Source of the DNA: Geminicoccaceae bacterium
GTDB taxonomy: Bacteria; Pseudomonadota; Alphaproteobacteria; Geminicoccales; Geminicoccaceae
Direction: 5' to 3'
Assembly (NCBI GenBank): GCA_025054575.1
Contig: JANWZN010000006.1
Span: forward strand, 1 to 52,060
Length of the DNA: 52,060 nt
Within the stretch, counting starts at the first letter, position 1. Each line of letters opens with the position of its first letter. The translations under genes were made by a program, and so were the position numbers. This document shows positions 8,571 through 16,531 of the stretch, piece by piece. The notes under the pieces were generated by a model. That model made no database searches. It was given only the letters and a program-made list of their open reading frames with translations, and had not been told where the DNA came from.

Positions 8571-10679
8571 TCAGGAATCGCGCGCCTCGATCGTGAGGCC
8601 CAGGGTCTTGGCGGCCTGGCCCGGGGTGGCGAGCACGCCCATGAAGCCGGCCATGAAGGTCACGGGCTTGGGCGGGGCGAACCGGACCACGAGCACGCGC
8701 GGCTTGGTCAAGAACTTCTCGAGCTCGGCCGCCCGCTTCTGGTCGAGCAGCGAGCGGAAGGGATCCTCGCTTCTGAGATCGCGGACGAGCTCCTTGGCGA
8801 GATCGGCCCGCTTCTTGCCCGCATCTTTGGCCATCTGCGCGAGCTGGCGGTCGATCAGGCCCTTGTCCTGCAGGCGCAGCTCGGCCCGCAACAGGACCGC
8901 ATCGGTCGAGGCGGTGACCGGGTCGGCGGTGGGATCGGCGCCGAGCTTGGCCTGGAAGCTCGTGCGCAGCGCCAAGAGGCCCGGCGCGTCGAGCTCGAAG
9001 GGGTCGAGGACGGCCTCGAGGGTCGCCTCGTCGAAGCTCGAGACGAGCCGCAGTGCTAGCTGCAGCCGCTCGATGCCGGCCATGGCGAAGGTCTCCTCGA
9101 GGCTCTCCTCCTGCATGGCCGCGGGATCGAGGACGAGATCGGCGAGCTCGAGGCTCGTCCGCTTCTTGCTCGCCTGCTGGTCGAGGCGCAGCTCGAGCCG
9201 ACGGATGCCGAAGCCGGTCCGGCCGTCGCGGTCCAGCGCGATCCCGGCGAGCAGGGTGCGGCTGTCCCAGGGCAGCCGGGCGAGCTCGGCGGTCAGTTCC
9301 TGCAGCGCCTCCTGGGTGCGCGGTGCCGCATCCAGCCGCTCGGCGAAATCCGGCGGGGCGATCGTGACCGCGCTCTGCTCGAACCGCTCGAGCCGCAGCT
9401 CGGCCCCGTCCTCGGTCTTGCCCAGGAGGCCCTCGAGCTCGATCGCGCCGAACCGCCGATCGGCGATCCCGTCCCAGCGCAAGCGCGCGAGTGCCGCACC
9501 GGCACCGGCCGCGTCGAAGGCGCTCGCCCGCTCGATCCGGAGCGGCCCGACCTCGAACCGGGCGAGCTCGGCTGCGAGCTCGAGCCCGGCGAAGGATCCG
9601 GCCAGTGTCGCCTCGTCCTCGCCCGCCGTGTCGCCGTCGCCGGCAGAAGCGTCGGTCCCGTTGCGCTCTTGTTCTTCGTCGGCCTCGTCCGCCGCCTCGT
9701 CCTCGGCCCCGGCCTGTGCCGCCAGCTCGCCCAGCACCCCACCCGCCCGGACGAGCCGGTCGAGGCGGACGCGGCTCCAGTCGACCAGACGGAACTCGAA
9801 CAGGCCGAGGCCGCCGCGCCCCTCGGGTCCGTCGAAGGCGGTGTCCTCGATGCGCAAGCCCTCGAGGCGGCCCTGGCCGAGCCGCGCGAGCTCCAGCCGG
9901 GCGAGCTCGAGCCGCCCTTGCGCATCGGCCAGCTCGGCGCCGGAAAGGCGCAGCCCGTCGATCCGCAGCCGGTCGAGAAAGCCCGCGATCGCGAGGGGAT
10001 CCTCGCCCAGAGAGGCGAGCGTTTGCGCATCCGCGGCCTCGAGGTCGAGCCGGTCGAGCGCGAGCGTGGCGAGGCGGAACGTGCCGCCCGCCGCGTCCTC
10101 CGCCTCGAAGCCTTCGAGGCTCAGCCCGTCGAGCCGGCGCTCGGCCCAGCCGCCGATCGAAAGCCGCGGCACGCGGCTGCGGCGGTCGGGTGTCGCGACC
10201 TCCAGGTTCTCGAGGACGAGGGGGCCGAGGGAGAGCTCGCCGATCGCGTCCCAGGGCTGCGGTCGGGCGAGTGCTGCGGTCAAGGCGTCGATGTCGACCC
10301 GCGCCCCCTCGATCGTGCCGATTCGCACCGTGCCCGCGTCCTCGGCGAGCCCGATCGTGAGGTCGCTCGCGCGCACCGAGGCGGCGCGGCCGAGCGTGTC
10401 GATCCCGCCGGCGGCCTGGGCGAGCCGAACCGTGCCGGCTTCGAGCCTGCGCACGGGCCCGCCGGGCGGCAGGTCGAGACGGACGCCCTCGACCGCTACG
10501 GCGAGCCGCAGCGGCTGCGCGTCGAGCCGCTGCCAGGAGAGGTGCCCGCCCTCCGGCAGCCGGCGGCGCGCCTCCTCGAGGGCGAACACCGCGCGCGCCT
10601 CCATCCAGGCCTCGACCGCGGCGTGGCCGGCCAGGAGGCCCAGGGAAAGGAGCACACCGCCCGACAAGAACCGCCGCAT
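8571..10679 (-). CDS. Large AsmA-like envelope protein, uncharacterised
   Basis: A 702-aa protein I cannot assign to a named family. An N-terminal membrane anchor (RRFLSGGVLLSLGLLAGHAA) is followed by many short, alternating hydrophobic strands with recurring LEL/VRL/LRIDGLRL-like patterns, as in AsmA/DUF748 proteins that build elongated beta-groove lipid carriers. A strongly acidic low-complexity linker (rich in Asp, Glu, Ala) occurs about midway, near residue 325-355. The C-terminus ends in a hydrophobic FMAGFMGVLATPGQAAKTLGL stretch minus flanks. The ATG at 10679 has AGGAGAGGGGCG upstream. It lies downstream of the CFA synthase and hydrolase genes in the same direction, so an envelope-lipid role is a reasonable inference, not a demonstration. 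Confidence 0.7.
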   Translation of the reverse strand: MRRFLSGGVLLSLGLLAGHAAVEAWMEARAVFALEEARRRLPEGGHLSWQRLDAQPLRLAVAVEGVRLDLPPGGPVRRLEAGTVRLAQAAGGIDTLGRAASVRASDLTIGLAEDAGTVRIGTIEGARVDIDALTAALARPQPWDAIGELSLGPLVLENLEVATPDRRSRVPRLSIGGWAERRLDGLSLEGFEAEDAAGGTFRLATLALDRLDLEAADAQTLASLGEDPLAIAGFLDRLRIDGLRLSGAELADAQGRLELARLELARLGQGRLEGLRIEDTAFDGPEGRGGLGLFEFRLVDWSRVRLDRLVRAGGVLGELAAQAGAEDEAADEADEEQERNGTDASAGDGDTAGEDEATLAGSFAGLELAAELARFEVGPLRIERASAFDAAGAGAALARLRWDGIADRRFGAIELEGLLGKTEDGAELRLERFEQSAVTIAPPDFAERLDAAPRTQEALQELTAELARLPWDSRTLLAGIALDRDGRTGFGIRRLELRLDQQASKKRTSLELADLVLDPAAMQEESLEETFAMAGIERLQLALRLVSSFDEATLEAVLDPFELDAPGLLALRTSFQAKLGADPTADPVTASTDAVLLRAELRLQDKGLIDRQLAQMAKDAGKKRADLAKELVRDLRSEDPFRSLLDQKRAAELEKFLTKPRVLVVRFAPPKPVTFMAGFMGVLATPGQAAKTLGLTIEARDS

Positions 10680-10787
10680 CGCCCCTCTCCTGCACCCCGT
10701 TCGGCCCACGGCCAGTGTGCCAGCGGCCGGTCCCGCTGTCCAACACGGCGAACGCTTGGTCGAGCGGCTCGCTCGAGGCGCGAAGGA

Positions 10788-11585
10788 TCAACCGGCCGGC
10801 AGGAACCCTTCGAGCAGCGCCAGCACCGCGGCCGGCGCGTCGGCGTGGACCCAATGCCCGGCATCGGCGACGGTTTCGAGGCGAAGGGCCGGAAACAGGC
10901 GACGGAAGGCCGGCTCGTGCTCGGCGCGGACGTAATCCGATCGCGCGCCGCGGATGGCGAGCACCGGCAGCGAGGCCGGTGCCGGCGGCAGCTCGGCGGG
11001 AAAGCCGGCGATCGCCGGCAGCGCCTCGAGCAGCACCGGCAGGTTCGGCAGCCAAGCGAGCCGGCCGTCGCGGACATCGAGGTTGCTCGCGAGAAAGGCC
11101 CGGATGCGCGGATCGGGTGCGACCTCAGCGAGCGCCGCTTCGACCTCGGCGCGGCGGGCGAAGCGGGCGGGATCGATCGCCAGCATGGCGCGCAGATAGC
11201 GCTCGAAGTCGGGGCGGGGTCCGTAATCGACCGGCGCCACGTCGACCACGACCAGCCGTGCCACCCGCTCGGGGTGGCCGAGCGCGAAGACCATCGCCGC
11301 CTTGCCGCCCATGCTGTGGCCCAGAAGCGAGGCACGCTCGAGGCCGAGCCGGTCGAGAAGGGCCAAAAGATCGGCCGCCATCGCGGCATAGGTCATGACC
11401 GGATCGTGCGGCGAGCGGCCGTGGTTGCGCAGGTCGACCAAGACGACCCGGCGGCGGGCGGCCAAGGGCTTGGCGAGGCTCGCCCAGTTGCGGCCCTGGC
11501 CCAACAGGCCGTGGAGGACGAGAACGGGCGGCCCCTCCCCCAGCGCCTGGACGGAAAGGGCGACCGGCTCGGGAGGGAGGCTCAC
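10788..11585 (-). CDS. Alpha/beta-fold hydrolase (YbfF-like esterase)
   Basis: A 265-aa serine hydrolase. The nucleophile elbow GHSMGG is at 89-94 (Ser91), an oxyanion HGLLGQGRNW motif at 25-34, and the catalytic His in DAGHWVHAD near the C-terminus. The RNHGRSPH stretch is typical of YbfF-type acyl-CoA/short-chain esterases. It starts with a GTG that overlaps the TGA of the CFA synthase gene (GTGA), so translation is coupled to it. Substrate is unknown; a lipid ester or thioester would suit the neighbour. Confidence 0.85.
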   Translation of the reverse strand: MSLPPEPVALSVQALGEGPPVLVLHGLLGQGRNWASLAKPLAARRRVVLVDLRNHGRSPHDPVMTYAAMAADLLALLDRLGLERASLLGHSMGGKAAMVFALGHPERVARLVVVDVAPVDYGPRPDFERYLRAMLAIDPARFARRAEVEAALAEVAPDPRIRAFLASNLDVRDGRLAWLPNLPVLLEALPAIAGFPAELPPAPASLPVLAIRGARSDYVRAEHEPAFRRLFPALRLETVADAGHWVHADAPAAVLALLEGFLPAG

Positions 11586-12826
11586 TCCGCGGCGCGCAGG
11601 CGCGGCGCCCGCTCGGCCGCGAGCAGCTCGCGCTCGCGGTCGACCATGTAGTCGCGCAGGAGCGGCACGGCCTTGCGGTCCTTGGCGATCTGGAGATGGA
11701 AGATCATGAGGTCGGCGACGCGGAACGAGAGCTCGCTCGCGATCAGGTAGAACTCCCACATCCGGCAGAATCGCTCGTCGTAGATCTCGCGGATCCGCGC
11801 CCGGTTGCGCTCGAACTTCTCGCGCCAGCAGCGCAGGGTCTCGGCATAGTGCAGGCGGAGGATCTCGCAGTCGGTGAGCCAGAGCCCGGAGCGCTCGAGC
11901 GGCGGGAGGATCTCGGAGAGAGCCGGGATGTAGCCACCCGGGAAGATGTATTTGCGGATCCAGGGGTTGGGGTAGCCGGGCCCGGCCATGTGGCCCATCG
12001 AGTGGATCAGGACCACCCCGTCGGGCGCGAGCAGCTCCTGGATCTTGGCGAACAGCTCGTGATAGTGCGCGCGGCCGACATGCTCGAGCATGCCGACCGA
12101 GACGATGCGGTCGAAGCGGCCCTGGACCTCGCGATAGTCCTGGTAGAGGAAGCGGCAGCGATCGGCCAGGCCCTCGCGCGCGGCGCGTTCGTTGGCGTAA
12201 GTCACCTGCTCCTTGGAGAGGGTGACGCCGGTCACGTCGACGCCGAAGGTGCGCGCCAGATAGCGGCCCAAGGCGCCCCAGCCGCAGCCCATGTCCAAGA
12301 CCTTCATGCCGGGCTCGAGCAGGAGCTTGGCGGCGATGTGGCGCTCCTTGGCGCGCTGCGCCTCCTCGATGTCGGCGTCGGGCCGCGGGAAGTAGGCGCA
12401 GGTGTATTCCCGCTCGCTGTCGAGGAAGAGCTCGTAGAGCTCGCCCGAGAGGTCGTAGTGGTGGGCGATGTTGCGCTTGGCGCGCCAGATCGGGTTGCGG
12501 TCGTAGGCGAAGCGCAGCGCGTTCAAGCCGCGCTGGACGACCCCGGCCCAGCCGCGCCGGTCGGCGCGGGCGATGTTGCCCATGGCGAGCTCGAGCAGGT
12601 CGTAGAGCGTGCCCTCCTCGATCGTCAGCCGGCCGTCCATCCAGGCCTCGCCCAGGGCGAGCTCGGCATCGAAGAGGAGCCGCCATTCGAGCGCGCGATC
12701 GTGCAGCCGGATGGTGACCCGCGGCCCGTCGCTCGAGCCCGTGAAGACGTGGCGGGTGCCGCCGGCGTCGACGACGCCGAGCGTGCCCCAGGAGACGATT
12801 CGCGAGAACAAGCCCCCGACCAGCAT
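11582..12826 (-). CDS. cfa: Cyclopropane-fatty-acyl-phospholipid synthase
   Basis: A 414-aa SAM-dependent enzyme that adds a methylene bridge to unsaturated fatty acyl chains of membrane lipids. The SAM motif VLDMGCGWG is at 176-184; the family stretch HYDLSGELYELFLDSE (123-138) followed by YTCAYF (141-146) precedes it, and GMLEHVG and YPNPWIRKYIFPGGYIP follow. The length and N-terminal lipid-binding domain fit CFA synthases. The ATG at 12826 has CGGAGAA upstream; the frame is open further, but without family similarity. The 4-base overlap with the hydrolase gene and 175 bases separating it from the Alg44-like gene suggest one or two transcripts in this direction. Confidence 0.93.
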   Translation of the reverse strand: MLVGGLFSRIVSWGTLGVVDAGGTRHVFTGSSDGPRVTIRLHDRALEWRLLFDAELALGEAWMDGRLTIEEGTLYDLLELAMGNIARADRRGWAGVVQRGLNALRFAYDRNPIWRAKRNIAHHYDLSGELYELFLDSEREYTCAYFPRPDADIEEAQRAKERHIAAKLLLEPGMKVLDMGCGWGALGRYLARTFGVDVTGVTLSKEQVTYANERAAREGLADRCRFLYQDYREVQGRFDRIVSVGMLEHVGRAHYHELFAKIQELLAPDGVVLIHSMGHMAGPGYPNPWIRKYIFPGGYIPALSEILPPLERSGLWLTDCEILRLHYAETLRCWREKFERNRARIREIYDERFCRMWEFYLIASELSFRVADLMIFHLQIAKDRKAVPLLRDYMVDRERELLAAERAPRLRAAE

Positions 12827-13001
12827 GGCGTTCTCCGTGCGCTGTGGCGCCAGGGCCACGGGAGGGTCCGCGCGACGAGGAGCCGATCCCGCCGCGTCGC
12901 CAGCAACGAGCCGGCCCGGAGCCCCATTTGGCAGGAATTCTAGTCGGATAGACCGAACCGGCAAGCGCCGCGGCCATCGCCCGGGCGGCGCGCCGGCGGG
13001 C

Positions 13002-14051
13002 TCAGAAGAAGCGGACCTCGACCGGGGTGCCGAGGAGCTCGAAGTCGAGCGGCCGCTCCGGGCGCACGACGAGGAGCAAGGGCCGCCGCGCCGCAGCCAA
13101 GGGATCGCCGGCGGCGAGCCCGAGGAGCTGGCCCTTGAGATCGATCCGCTCGACCCGGCCGCGGACCGTGCCGCCGCCACCCGGCAATCGGATCTCGGCC
13201 GGATCGCCCGGGGCCGGCATCCGACCGGCGCGCGCCGGCACGCTCGCGCGCACCACGAGCGGCTCGTCGACGGAGGCCAGAAGGGCCACGGTCTCGCCCG
13301 CCTCGACCCGCTGGCGCGCGCTCGCGAGCCACTCGAGGAGCGCGCATTCGCACGGGCTCGCAAGCGGCAAGAGCGCACCGCCGTCGGTGGCGATGACGGC
13401 GAGCGGGCTGCCGACGGCCAGCACCGGCTCGACCTCGGCCGGCTCCAGCCGGCCGCTCGCCGGGGCCGCGACGCGGACCACGGGTGCGGCCACGATCGCC
13501 GCCTCGGCGCGGAGGACGAGCCAGCGCTCGCGCACCCCCTGCCAGCCGAGCCAGAGGAGGCCGGCCCCGGCCACGAGACCCGCGAGCACGCCCACAGCGG
13601 TGCGCAGCCGCGCCGCCAGGCCGCGGCGGGGCCTCGCCTCGGCGGCCCGCGCGGCCCCGATCGGCGCTACGCTACGGGCGTGCACGGCCAAGAGGTCGCC
13701 CGCGCTCACGAGCTCGCCCGCGAGATAGGCCTCGACGACGTAGCGGAAGAGCGCCTGCTGGCCGGCCGAAAGGGCCACGAACCGACAGCCGAAGCGGCTG
13801 TCGTCGTCGAGCCGGTAGACGAGCTCGGCCTCGACCTCGAGGGCGAGCTCGAAATCCTCGAACGGCAGGTGCAGGCGAACCGGGAAGCGCTCGCCCGGGC
13901 GGCGTTGCGGCAAGGCACCGAGTACGCCGAAGCCGCCCAGCGACCAGTCGTCGACCGTGAAGCGGAGCCCGTCGATCTCGGCCCCGATCGGGATCCGCAG
14001 CCGGACGTGCTGTCGGTGGACCTCGGTCTCGTGGAGGATCGCCTGCGCCAT
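13002..14051 (-). CDS. Alg44-like c-di-GMP receptor (PilZ - TM - HlyD-like)
   Basis: A 349-aa protein laid out like alginate co-polymerase Alg44. An N-terminal PilZ domain has both c-di-GMP motifs intact: RxxxR at Arg13-Arg17 and DxSxxG at Asp35-Ser37-Gly40. A single membrane helix follows at about 150-170 (VGVLAGLVAGAGLLWLGW), then a periplasmic HlyD/membrane-fusion-like part with lipoyl-type halves split around SPCECALLEWL. P. aeruginosa Alg44 is about 389 aa, so this one is slightly shorter. It starts 15 bases after the stop of the Alg8-like synthase. By analogy c-di-GMP binding here would switch on polymer synthesis. The polymer itself need not be alginate. Confidence 0.85.
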   Translation of the reverse strand: MAQAILHETEVHRQHVRLRIPIGAEIDGLRFTVDDWSLGGFGVLGALPQRRPGERFPVRLHLPFEDFELALEVEAELVYRLDDDSRFGCRFVALSAGQQALFRYVVEAYLAGELVSAGDLLAVHARSVAPIGAARAAEARPRRGLAARLRTAVGVLAGLVAGAGLLWLGWQGVRERWLVLRAEAAIVAAPVVRVAAPASGRLEPAEVEPVLAVGSPLAVIATDGGALLPLASPCECALLEWLASARQRVEAGETVALLASVDEPLVVRASVPARAGRMPAPGDPAEIRLPGGGGTVRGRVERIDLKGQLLGLAAGDPLAAARRPLLLVVRPERPLDFELLGTPVEVRFF

Positions 14052-14066
14052 GCCGGGTCCCTCGGG

Positions 14067-15560
14067 TCAGGAGGGGAGCAGCGCGAACGGCCGCGGCGGC
14101 AGCGCCAGGACACCGGTGGCGAAGCCGACGGCGAGCAGGAGCGCGCCCAACGCCAGGAGGTGGAAATAGAGCGAGCCCGCGGCCCGCAGCGCACCACCCG
14201 GACGGATCGGGGCGGCGATCGCCTGGCGGGTCCAGCGCTGGCGGTCGAGGCGGAACAGCACCCAGCTCTTCACGAGCGCGCCATAGACTTGATTGTACCA
14301 GATGAGGAGAGGCCATCCGCCGTGCAGCCGGCCGCTCGCCACGAGAAGGCCCAGGGCGAGCAGGAGCCGGGTCGCCAGGACCCAGACGGCATAGGCCCAC
14401 AGCACGAGCGGGGTCGCGAGGAGAGCGAGCAACAGCACCGCCACGGGCCCGACGAGCGGGGTCCAGATCGAGAGCCGCTGGTCGACGAGGCACCACCAGA
14501 GAAAGGGGCCGATCCGCGCCGGCCCGAGCGCCAGCGCCTTCTTGCCGGCGCGCAGCATGTTGCCGGACCAGCGCAGCATCAGCGCGGTGGTGGCGGCGAA
14601 AAAGCCCGGGGCCGGCGGATGCTCGATCGTCCACACCCGCACGTCGGGCACGTAGAGCATCGGCAGGCCGCGCTCGAGGATCCAGAGCCAGGTCGATTTG
14701 TCCTCGCCCGTGAGGAAGTCGATCCGGCCGAGCCGCCAATGGTCGAGCCGATCGCGCTCGATCCGCCCGATCAGCTCGGGATCGGTCGCGATCGCGGCAC
14801 GATAGACCGACATCCGGCCGGTGACCGAGAGCAGCGTGCGGGAGAGCCCGAGCGAGCTCATCAGCAGGTGACGCTGGGCGAAGCGGAGGCGGTGCCAGGC
14901 GGCGAGGGCCGCGGGGCCCTCCAGGAGCGAATCCTGATCGGTGGTCAAGGCCGCGAGCTCGGGCAGGAGCGGCAGGAACGGCAGGGTTCGAACGAGGCTG
15001 CCCGGGGTCAAAACGGCATCGCCGTCCATGACGACGACGGCCGCCTCGGGATCGACCCGCCGCCGGGCGACGGCGCGCAGCGCGGCGGCCAGCGCCAGCC
15101 GCTTGCCGGTCGGCGGCAGGCGAACGATCGCCACCCGCAAGCGCAGCTCGGCCGGCGCGCGCGCGACCACCGCCTTCACCAACCGCAGGTCGGCCGGCTC
15201 GACCAGGGCGACCACGAGCATCGTCGGCAAGCCGGTGCGCGCGGCCTCCTCGAGCGCGGCGCGCAGGGCGGTGGCCGTGGTCTCGGGCGGGATCCGCCAG
15301 ATCGTGACGACGAGCACGAGCTCGGGCACGCGCGGACCGTCGGCGGTCGCGGCGAGCGCTTCGGCGGCGCGCCGCAGCCGCGGGAAGATCCGATGCCGGT
15401 AGAGGAGGGCGCGGCCGAGATGCACGGCACCCCAACCGTAGCGCCAGATGCCGACCAGACCCAAGAGCAGCACGAACTCGCGGGCGCCGGGATCGAACAG
15501 GCCCGCGGGTGCCACGAGCAAGAGCGCCAACAGCAACAGGAGGTGGCCGGCGAGGAGCAA
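14067..15560 (-). CDS. Alg8-like processive GT2 polysaccharide synthase
   Basis: A 497-aa membrane glycosyltransferase with N-terminal helices, a cytosolic GT-A domain (~75-320) and C-terminal helices. DGD lies at 179-181 and TGEDKS at 284-289, and a DQRLSIWT stretch (360-367) stands where other synthases have QxxRW. The acidic residues and Lys288 keep a constant 9-residue offset from the residues I recall as essential in P. aeruginosa Alg8 (D188, D190, D295, D296, K297), with Glu286 replacing the first Asp of the DDK motif. The start is a TTG with AAGGA upstream; no in-frame ATG exists. Length matches Alg8 (~494). Together with the PilZ partner it likely forms a c-di-GMP-gated exopolysaccharide synthase. 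No algK, algE, algG or algD is in the window. Confidence 0.85.
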   Translation of the reverse strand: MLLAGHLLLLLALLLVAPAGLFDPGAREFVLLLGLVGIWRYGWGAVHLGRALLYRHRIFPRLRRAAEALAATADGPRVPELVLVVTIWRIPPETTATALRAALEEAARTGLPTMLVVALVEPADLRLVKAVVARAPAELRLRVAIVRLPPTGKRLALAAALRAVARRRVDPEAAVVVMDGDAVLTPGSLVRTLPFLPLLPELAALTTDQDSLLEGPAALAAWHRLRFAQRHLLMSSLGLSRTLLSVTGRMSVYRAAIATDPELIGRIERDRLDHWRLGRIDFLTGEDKSTWLWILERGLPMLYVPDVRVWTIEHPPAPGFFAATTALMLRWSGNMLRAGKKALALGPARIGPFLWWCLVDQRLSIWTPLVGPVAVLLLALLATPLVLWAYAVWVLATRLLLALGLLVASGRLHGGWPLLIWYNQVYGALVKSWVLFRLDRQRWTRQAIAAPIRPGGALRAAGSLYFHLLALGALLLAVGFATGVLALPPRPFALLPS

Positions 15561-15684
15561 GGCGATCCTTCCGCATGCGGGCGCGGCGGCCCGTTGCGAG
15601 CCTGCACCCGCCCCGGGGATAATGCGGCCTCGGCCCGGTGGCGAGACGGACCCGTCGGCGGGCGGCAGCGGAGGGCTCGCCGGT

Positions 15685-15774
15685 TCGCCGGCCGCTCCCG
15701 CGGGGGCGCGATCGCGGTGGCTGGCGCAGCTGTGCCAGGGCCGGCTCGCCGGCCGCTCCTGTTGGCGCGCGATC
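15685..15774. repeat. Pair of REP-like direct repeats
   Basis: Two imperfect copies, at 15685-15713 and 15746-15774, agree at 25 of 29 positions and share a 14-base core TCGCCGGCCGCTCC followed by a GCGCGATC block. The core holds a CCGGC/GCCGG palindrome. They resemble REP-type intergenic elements and lie between the divergent Alg8-like and response-regulator genes. Confidence 0.55.
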
Positions 15775-15835
15775 CTTGCGCGGCTCGGGCGGGCGGCTAA
15801 CCTCGCGCCGGTGGTCGGGGCGTCGAGACGGACCC

Positions 15836-16531
15836 ATGAGTGGGACGCATCGGATCCTCCTCGTCGACGACGATGCCGCGTTCCGTCGCGAGCTCGCCGA
15901 GCAGCTCGCCTTGCACGAAGGCTTTCGGGTCGAGGAGGCCGACAGCGTCGAGGCGGCCGTCGCGGCGACCCGGGCGCCCGTGCACGATGCGATCGTGATC
16001 GACGTCGAACTGCCGGACGGCGACGGCCGCGCGCTCTGCCGGCGCTTGCGGCGCGAGGGGATCAAGTGCCCGATCCTGCTGCTGGCGAGCCGCGACGGCG
16101 ACGCCGATGCGATCCTCGGGCTCGATTCGGGCGCCAACGATTATGTCGCCAAGCCGGTTCGCCTGGGCGTGCTGATGGCCCGGCTGCGGGCCCATCTGCG
16201 CCAATACGAGCTGGCCGACGACGCGACTTTCCAGATCGGGCCCTACAGCTTCCGACCGGCGGTCCGCATGCTGGTCGACGGTCACAAGCGGATTCATCTC
16301 ACCGACAAAGAGACCGCGATCCTCAAATATCTCTATCGGATGGCCGATCGACCGGTCTCCCGCGCCGTGCTGTTGGGCGAAGTCTGGGGGTACGATGCGC
16401 GGGTGAGCACGCACACGCTCGAAACCCACATCTACCGGCTGCGCCAGAAGCTCGAGCCCGAGCCCGGCAAATATCGCTATCTCGTGACCGAGCCCGAGGG
16501 CTATCGGCTGGTCCGCTCGCCCCCGGGCTGA
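15836..16531 (+). CDS. OmpR-family response regulator, orphan
   Basis: A 231-aa two-domain regulator. The receiver has the acidic cluster Asp11-Asp13, phospho-acceptor Asp56 (VIDVELPDGDG), Ser85 and Lys106 (NDYVAKP). The C-terminal ~100 residues are an OmpR winged helix with LLGEVWGYDARVSTHTLETH followed by IYRLRQKLE. No histidine kinase is nearby. It diverges from the Alg8-like gene across a 275-base region holding REP-like repeats, so control of the polysaccharide genes is possible but unproven. The ATG at 15836 begins exactly at the conserved receiver (MSGTHRILLVDDD); its RBS is weak. Its 3' end overlaps the convergent reductase gene by 31 bases. Confidence 0.9.
   Translation: MSGTHRILLVDDDAAFRRELAEQLALHEGFRVEEADSVEAAVAATRAPVHDAIVIDVELPDGDGRALCRRLRREGIKCPILLLASRDGDADAILGLDSGANDYVAKPVRLGVLMARLRAHLRQYELADDATFQIGPYSFRPAVRMLVDGHKRIHLTDKETAILKYLYRMADRPVSRAVLLGEVWGYDARVSTHTLETHIYRLRQKLEPEPGKYRYLVTEPEGYRLVRSPPG

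Noticed and set aside
12609-15800. A very long plus-strand open frame (over 1000 codons) antisense to the Alg8/Alg44-like genes
   Set aside because: Its translation is Arg/Glu/Gly-rich with no domain; it mirrors well-supported minus-strand genes in GC-rich DNA.
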